From Pseudomonadales bacterium (lineage in GTDB: Bacteria; Pseudomonadota; Gammaproteobacteria; Pseudomonadales; Pseudohongiellaceae), in assembly GCA_023257655.1 (NCBI GenBank), contig JALRBQ010000035.1:1-37262 (forward strand): DNA of 37,262 nucleotides, in the 5' to 3' direction. Below the pieces are notes generated by a model. It ran no database searches and was not told the origin of the DNA. It was given only the letters and a program-made list of their open reading frames with translations. This document shows, piece by piece, positions 35,067 through 37,262 of the stretch (positions are counted from its first letter, which is position 1; each line of letters opens with the position of its first letter). The position numbers were made by a program, and so were the translations under genes.

Positions 35067-35420
35067 TCAGCGCGTGCCGCGCTCGATGATGACGCCGACA
35101 TCCCGCGAGCCGGTGACCGCGCCCGGTTTGCCCAGTCGCAGCCGCAGCCAGGGCACACCGAAATCCTGCATGACGCGACTGGCGATGGCCTCGGCAAGGG
35201 TCTCCACCAGCAAATACTGCGAGGCGGCGACGAAGTCGATCAGGCTCTTCGCGACAGCCTTGTAGTCCAGGGCTTGCGCGATATCCTCACTCGCTGCGGC
35301 GGCAGCGATGTCCCAGCCCATCTCGAGATCGATACTGACAATCTGGCGCTGCTGCCGCTCCCAGTCGTAGATACCGATGATGGTTTCAATTTCAAGGTCG
35401 CTTATGTAGACGATATCCAT
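35067..35420 (-). CDS. folB: Dihydroneopterin aldolase
   Basis: FolB cleaves or epimerises dihydroneopterin in folate synthesis. From the ATG at 35420 it has 117 residues: MDIVYISDLEIETIIGIYDWER matches E. coli FolB (MDIVFIEQL), with the active-site Glu in YDWE and the catalytic Lys in LGKPGAV, then VGVIIERG. An ATG two codons upstream (35426) is possible, but GGA spacing favours 35420. It lies between tsaD and folK; plsY, which is often here, is absent. Confidence 0.94.
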   Translation of the reverse strand: MDIVYISDLEIETIIGIYDWERQQRQIVSIDLEMGWDIAAAAASEDIAQALDYKAVAKSLIDFVAASQYLLVETLAEAIASRVMQDFGVPWLRLRLGKPGAVTGSRDVGVIIERGTR

Positions 35421-35486
35421 GGGCATGTCCGAGTGTGATGGCGAGTGATCGAGTTGTCCGGGGCGGCGCAGCTACTGTGCCGAAGC

Positions 35487-36548
35487 TCAAGCCTGCAGCT
35501 TGGCCTTCGGGTCCTGTGCCGGCAGTGGTGGCAAGGTTTCCAGGGACCAGCGTGGCTGGGCACGGATCGCCAGATCATCCTGTTGGCCCGCGAGCAAACG
35601 CTGACAACCGGCATAGGCAATCATGGCACCATTGTCGGTGCAATAGCGTGGCTGGGCATAGAACAGCCGAGCCTGTACCTTCGCCACCGTGGCGCCGAGC
35701 ACCTCTCGCAGATGCACGTTGGCACTGACACCGCCTGCGATGATCAGTGTTTTCATGCCGGTGTGTTCCAGCGCGCGGCGGCACTTGATGGCCAGTGTAG
35801 CGACCACGGCCTCCTCGAAGGCGCGGGCAATGTCGGCTCGGGTCTGGTTGTCGAGTTCGCCATTGGCATCGCGCGACTCGGCGATCGTATTGCGTACAAA
35901 AGTTTTCAGGCCGGAGAAACTGAAATCCAGCCCGGGACGGTTCGTCATCGGACGCGGGAACCGGAAGCGTCCGGATTGGCCTTCCCGCGCGAGTTTCGCC
36001 ACATGAGGTCCGCCCGGATAGGGCAGATCCAGCATCTTGCCCACCTTGTCGAAAGCCTCACCCGCGGCATCATCCAGCGATTCACCCAATAGGGTGTATT
36101 GGCCGATGCCCTGCACGGCGACGAGCTGCGTATGTCCGCCCGAGACCAGCAAGGCTACAAAGGGGAACTGTGGCGGCTCGGCTTCCAGCATGGGCGCGAG
36201 CAGGTGTCCTTCCATGTGATGGACACCGATCGTCGGCACGTTCCAGCCCATGCCGAGGGCGCGGCCGATGGCGGCACCGACGAGCAGTGCGCCGACCAGG
36301 CCGGGGCCAGCCGTGTAGGCGACGCCGTCGATCGCCGACCGCTCGATGCCCGCTTTTTCAATCACTTCCTGAATCAGCGGCAGGGTCTTGCGAATGTGGT
36401 CCCTGGACGCGAGTTCGGGGATGACACCGCCGTATTTCGCGTGCAACGCCACCTGGCTGTACAGGCAATCGGCCAGCAGACCCCGCTCGCTGTCGTAAAT
36501 CGCGACACCAGTTTCGTCACAGGATGTTTCAATTCCTAGCACTATCAA
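35487..36548 (-). CDS. tsaD: tRNA N6-adenosine threonylcarbamoyltransferase
   Basis: TsaD, with TsaB and TsaE, puts the threonylcarbamoyl group on A37 of ANN-reading tRNAs. The 353-residue ASKHA protein has [24 protein letters not shown], the metal site HHMEGH with His111 and His115, [11 protein letters not shown] and [14 protein letters not shown]. It is divergent from rpsU, an arrangement shared by many gammaproteobacteria. Confidence 0.97.
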   Translation of the reverse strand: MIVLGIETSCDETGVAIYDSERGLLADCLYSQVALHAKYGGVIPELASRDHIRKTLPLIQEVIEKAGIERSAIDGVAYTAGPGLVGALLVGAAIGRALGMGWNVPTIGVHHMEGHLLAPMLEAEPPQFPFVALLVSGGHTQLVAVQGIGQYTLLGESLDDAAGEAFDKVGKMLDLPYPGGPHVAKLAREGQSGRFRFPRPMTNRPGLDFSFSGLKTFVRNTIAESRDANGELDNQTRADIARAFEEAVVATLAIKCRRALEHTGMKTLIIAGGVSANVHLREVLGATVAKVQARLFYAQPRYCTDNGAMIAYAGCQRLLAGQQDDLAIRAQPRWSLETLPPLPAQDPKAKLQA

Positions 36549-36660
36549 TAACTTAGTCTCAATTCAGCCTTGCGGCTATGGATTCAGGGGAGGCCATGAT
36601 GCCAAAAAAAACGCCACTTCCCAACTCCGGCGACTTTCCCATTGTTGGTGGCTAAACCCT

Positions 36661-36689
36661 TTGCATTTCTGGTGTTTGCGCTTTACCAT
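36661..36689 (+). promoter_or_regulatory. Sigma-70 promoter of rpsU
   Basis: TTGCAT (36661-36666) and TACCAT (36684-36689) are separated by 17 bases. The following AGCCCCCC is a GC-rich discriminator, as seen in promoters under stringent control. The transcript would have a leader of about 85 bases before rpsU. The tsaD-rpsU gap is 231 bases. Confidence 0.55.
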
Positions 36690-36705
36690 TAGCCCCCCTG
36701 AAAAT

Positions 36706-36733
36706 CCCCGCCGTGGCAGACTGCCTCCCGGGG
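36706..36733 (+). promoter_or_regulatory. Stem-loop in the rpsU leader
   Basis: CCCCG (36706-36710) pairs with CGGGG (36729-36733), and inside it GGCA pairs with TGCC around a GAC loop (36715-36725). The structure lies in the predicted leader between the promoter and rpsU. It could stabilise the mRNA or regulate S21 synthesis. There is no T-run directly after it. Confidence 0.4.
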
Positions 36734-36779
36734 TTAATATGAACGCGCGTCATTACAGTAATAGGTAGGTGTTTTTTCC

Positions 36780-36995
36780 ATGCCAATGGTGAAACTGAAA
36801 GAAAATGAGCCTTTCGATGTGGCACTCCGTCGCTTCAAGCGCTCTTGTGAAAAAGCCGGCATCCTGGCCGAAGTGCGTCGTCGTGAGTTTTACGAGAAGC
36901 CCACTTCTATTCGCAAGCGCAAGGCAGCTGCCGCTGTGAAGCGACATCTGAAGAAGCTGCAACGGGAAAATCGCAAGGCCCAGCGCCTGTTCTAG
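36780..36995 (+). CDS. rpsU: 30S ribosomal protein S21
   Basis: S21 is a small basic protein of the 30S platform that helps mRNA base pair with 16S rRNA. The 71-residue product is nearly identical to the family: [55 protein letters not shown]. The ribosome site AGGTAGGTG lies upstream. rpsU is the first gene of the macromolecular-synthesis operon. Confidence 0.98.
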   Translation: MPMVKLKENEPFDVALRRFKRSCEKAGILAEVRRREFYEKPTSIRKRKAAAAVKRHLKKLQRENRKAQRLF

Positions 36996-37004
36996 GAAAA
37001 CCGC

Positions 37005-37028
37005 GCGGCCGCGCAGTCTAGCGGCCGC
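37005..37028 (+). terminator. GC-rich hairpin between rpsU and the yqeY-like gene
   Basis: GCGGCCGC occurs at 37005-37012 and again at 37021-37028, 8 bases apart. Because it is its own reverse complement, the two copies can pair into an 8-bp all-GC stem with an 8-base loop. No T-run follows. In E. coli a partial terminator separates rpsU from dnaG, so this hairpin may reduce read-through in the same place. Confidence 0.4.
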
Positions 37029-37057
37029 ACCCTGCAGTCTGGTTTAGAAGCACTTCC

Positions 37058-37262
37058 ATGTCTGACAGCCCACTCAAGACTAAAATTACCGATGTCATGA
37101 AAGAAGCCATGCGCGCGAAGGACAAGCCGCGCCTGGGCACTATCAGATTGGCCCTGTCGGAAATCAAGAAGATCGAAGTCGACGAGCGCATCGAACTTGA
37201 TGACGAACGCGTCATCAGCGTCCTCGACAAGATGGTGAAGCAGCGACGCGAGTCCATTCGCC
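37058..37262 (+). CDS. GatB/YqeY domain protein, N-terminal part
   Basis: The first 68 codons are present before the window ends. The sequence MSDSPLKTKITDVMKEAMRA, then RLGTIRLALSEIKKIEVDER, and VLDKMVKQRRESI matches the YqeY family, which resembles the tRNA-binding tail of GatB. The function is not established. Its place between rpsU and the expected dnaG-rpoD is the same as in Pseudomonas. Confidence 0.88.
   Translation, partial: MSDSPLKTKITDVMKEAMRAKDKPRLGTIRLALSEIKKIEVDERIELDDERVISVLDKMVKQRRESIR

Noticed and set aside
36739-36768. Nine-codon leader ORF before rpsU
   Set aside because: An ATG-to-TAG frame overlaps the rpsU ribosome site, but it has no clear Shine-Dalgarno and no residue bias that would suggest attenuation. 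It may be chance.
1-37262. CRISPR arrays, tRNA/rRNA genes, insertion sequences, phage or defence systems
   Set aside because: I saw no direct repeats with regular spacers, no tRNA-like CCA-ended folds, no transposase, integrase or toxin/antitoxin reading frames. Nearly all DNA is accounted for by housekeeping genes.

Overview
The window is a stretch of housekeeping chromosome from a gammaproteobacterium. The evidence is the gene content and order: fabA-fabB, dusB-fis with an ATGA overlap, lptD-surA-pdxA-rsmA-apaG-apaH, amgK-murU, trpGDC beside a Vfr/CRP-type regulator, and tsaD divergent from rpsU. The order resembles Pseudomonas and related marine lineages. I cannot name the genus from sequence alone. 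I see no rRNA, tRNA, insertion sequence, integrase, CRISPR array or phage gene. No stretch without a gene is longer than about 250 bases.

Layout. 1-1831 (minus): the start of galU (cut by the window edge) and manC, both for sugar nucleotides. 2012-3783 (plus): fabA-fabB, unsaturated fatty acid synthesis. 3839-7680 (plus): a stand-alone DsbD alpha domain, aroQ, accB, accC and prmA. 7790-10866 (plus): a membrane zinc-ribbon protein, dusB and fis. 10946-14494 (plus): purH, purD and coq7. 14528-15815: a YhfA/OsmC-like gene divergent from a crp/vfr gene. 15819-21318: the trp genes on minus (trpC, trpD, trpG, trpE), with a plus-strand photolyase between trpG and trpE. 21318-24588 (minus): rpe, a djlA-like gene, murU and amgK. 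24769-31885 (plus): lptD, surA, pdxA, rsmA, apaG and apaH (envelope assembly, vitamin B6, rRNA modification, Ap4A turnover). 31929-34553 (plus): cca, a pteridine reductase and a glutathione S-transferase. 34523-36548 (minus): folK, folB and tsaD. 36780-37262 (plus): rpsU and the start of a yqeY-like gene, the head of the macromolecular-synthesis operon.

The genes fall into functional groups: envelope precursors and transport (galU, manC, murU/amgK recycling, lptD, surA), fatty acids (fabAB, accBC), aromatic amino acids (aroQ, trpEGDC), purines (purHD), folate/pterin (folB, folK, pteridine reductase), translation (rpsU, tsaD, rsmA, prmA, dusB, cca) and global regulation (fis, crp).

I did not find a clearly new multi-gene system. 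The observations most worth a second look are: a dsbD reduced to its N-terminal alpha domain at the locus where full dsbD is expected; a CRP/Vfr homologue lacking about 7 residues of the DNA-binding wing; a photolyase sitting exactly in the trpE/trpG interval, which is the R/F-pyocin site in Pseudomonas aeruginosa; several perfect inverted or short tandem repeats in promoter regions (fabA, dusB-fis, crp, the zinc-ribbon gene, and rpsU-yqeY); and gene pairs that converge with little or no intergenic DNA.
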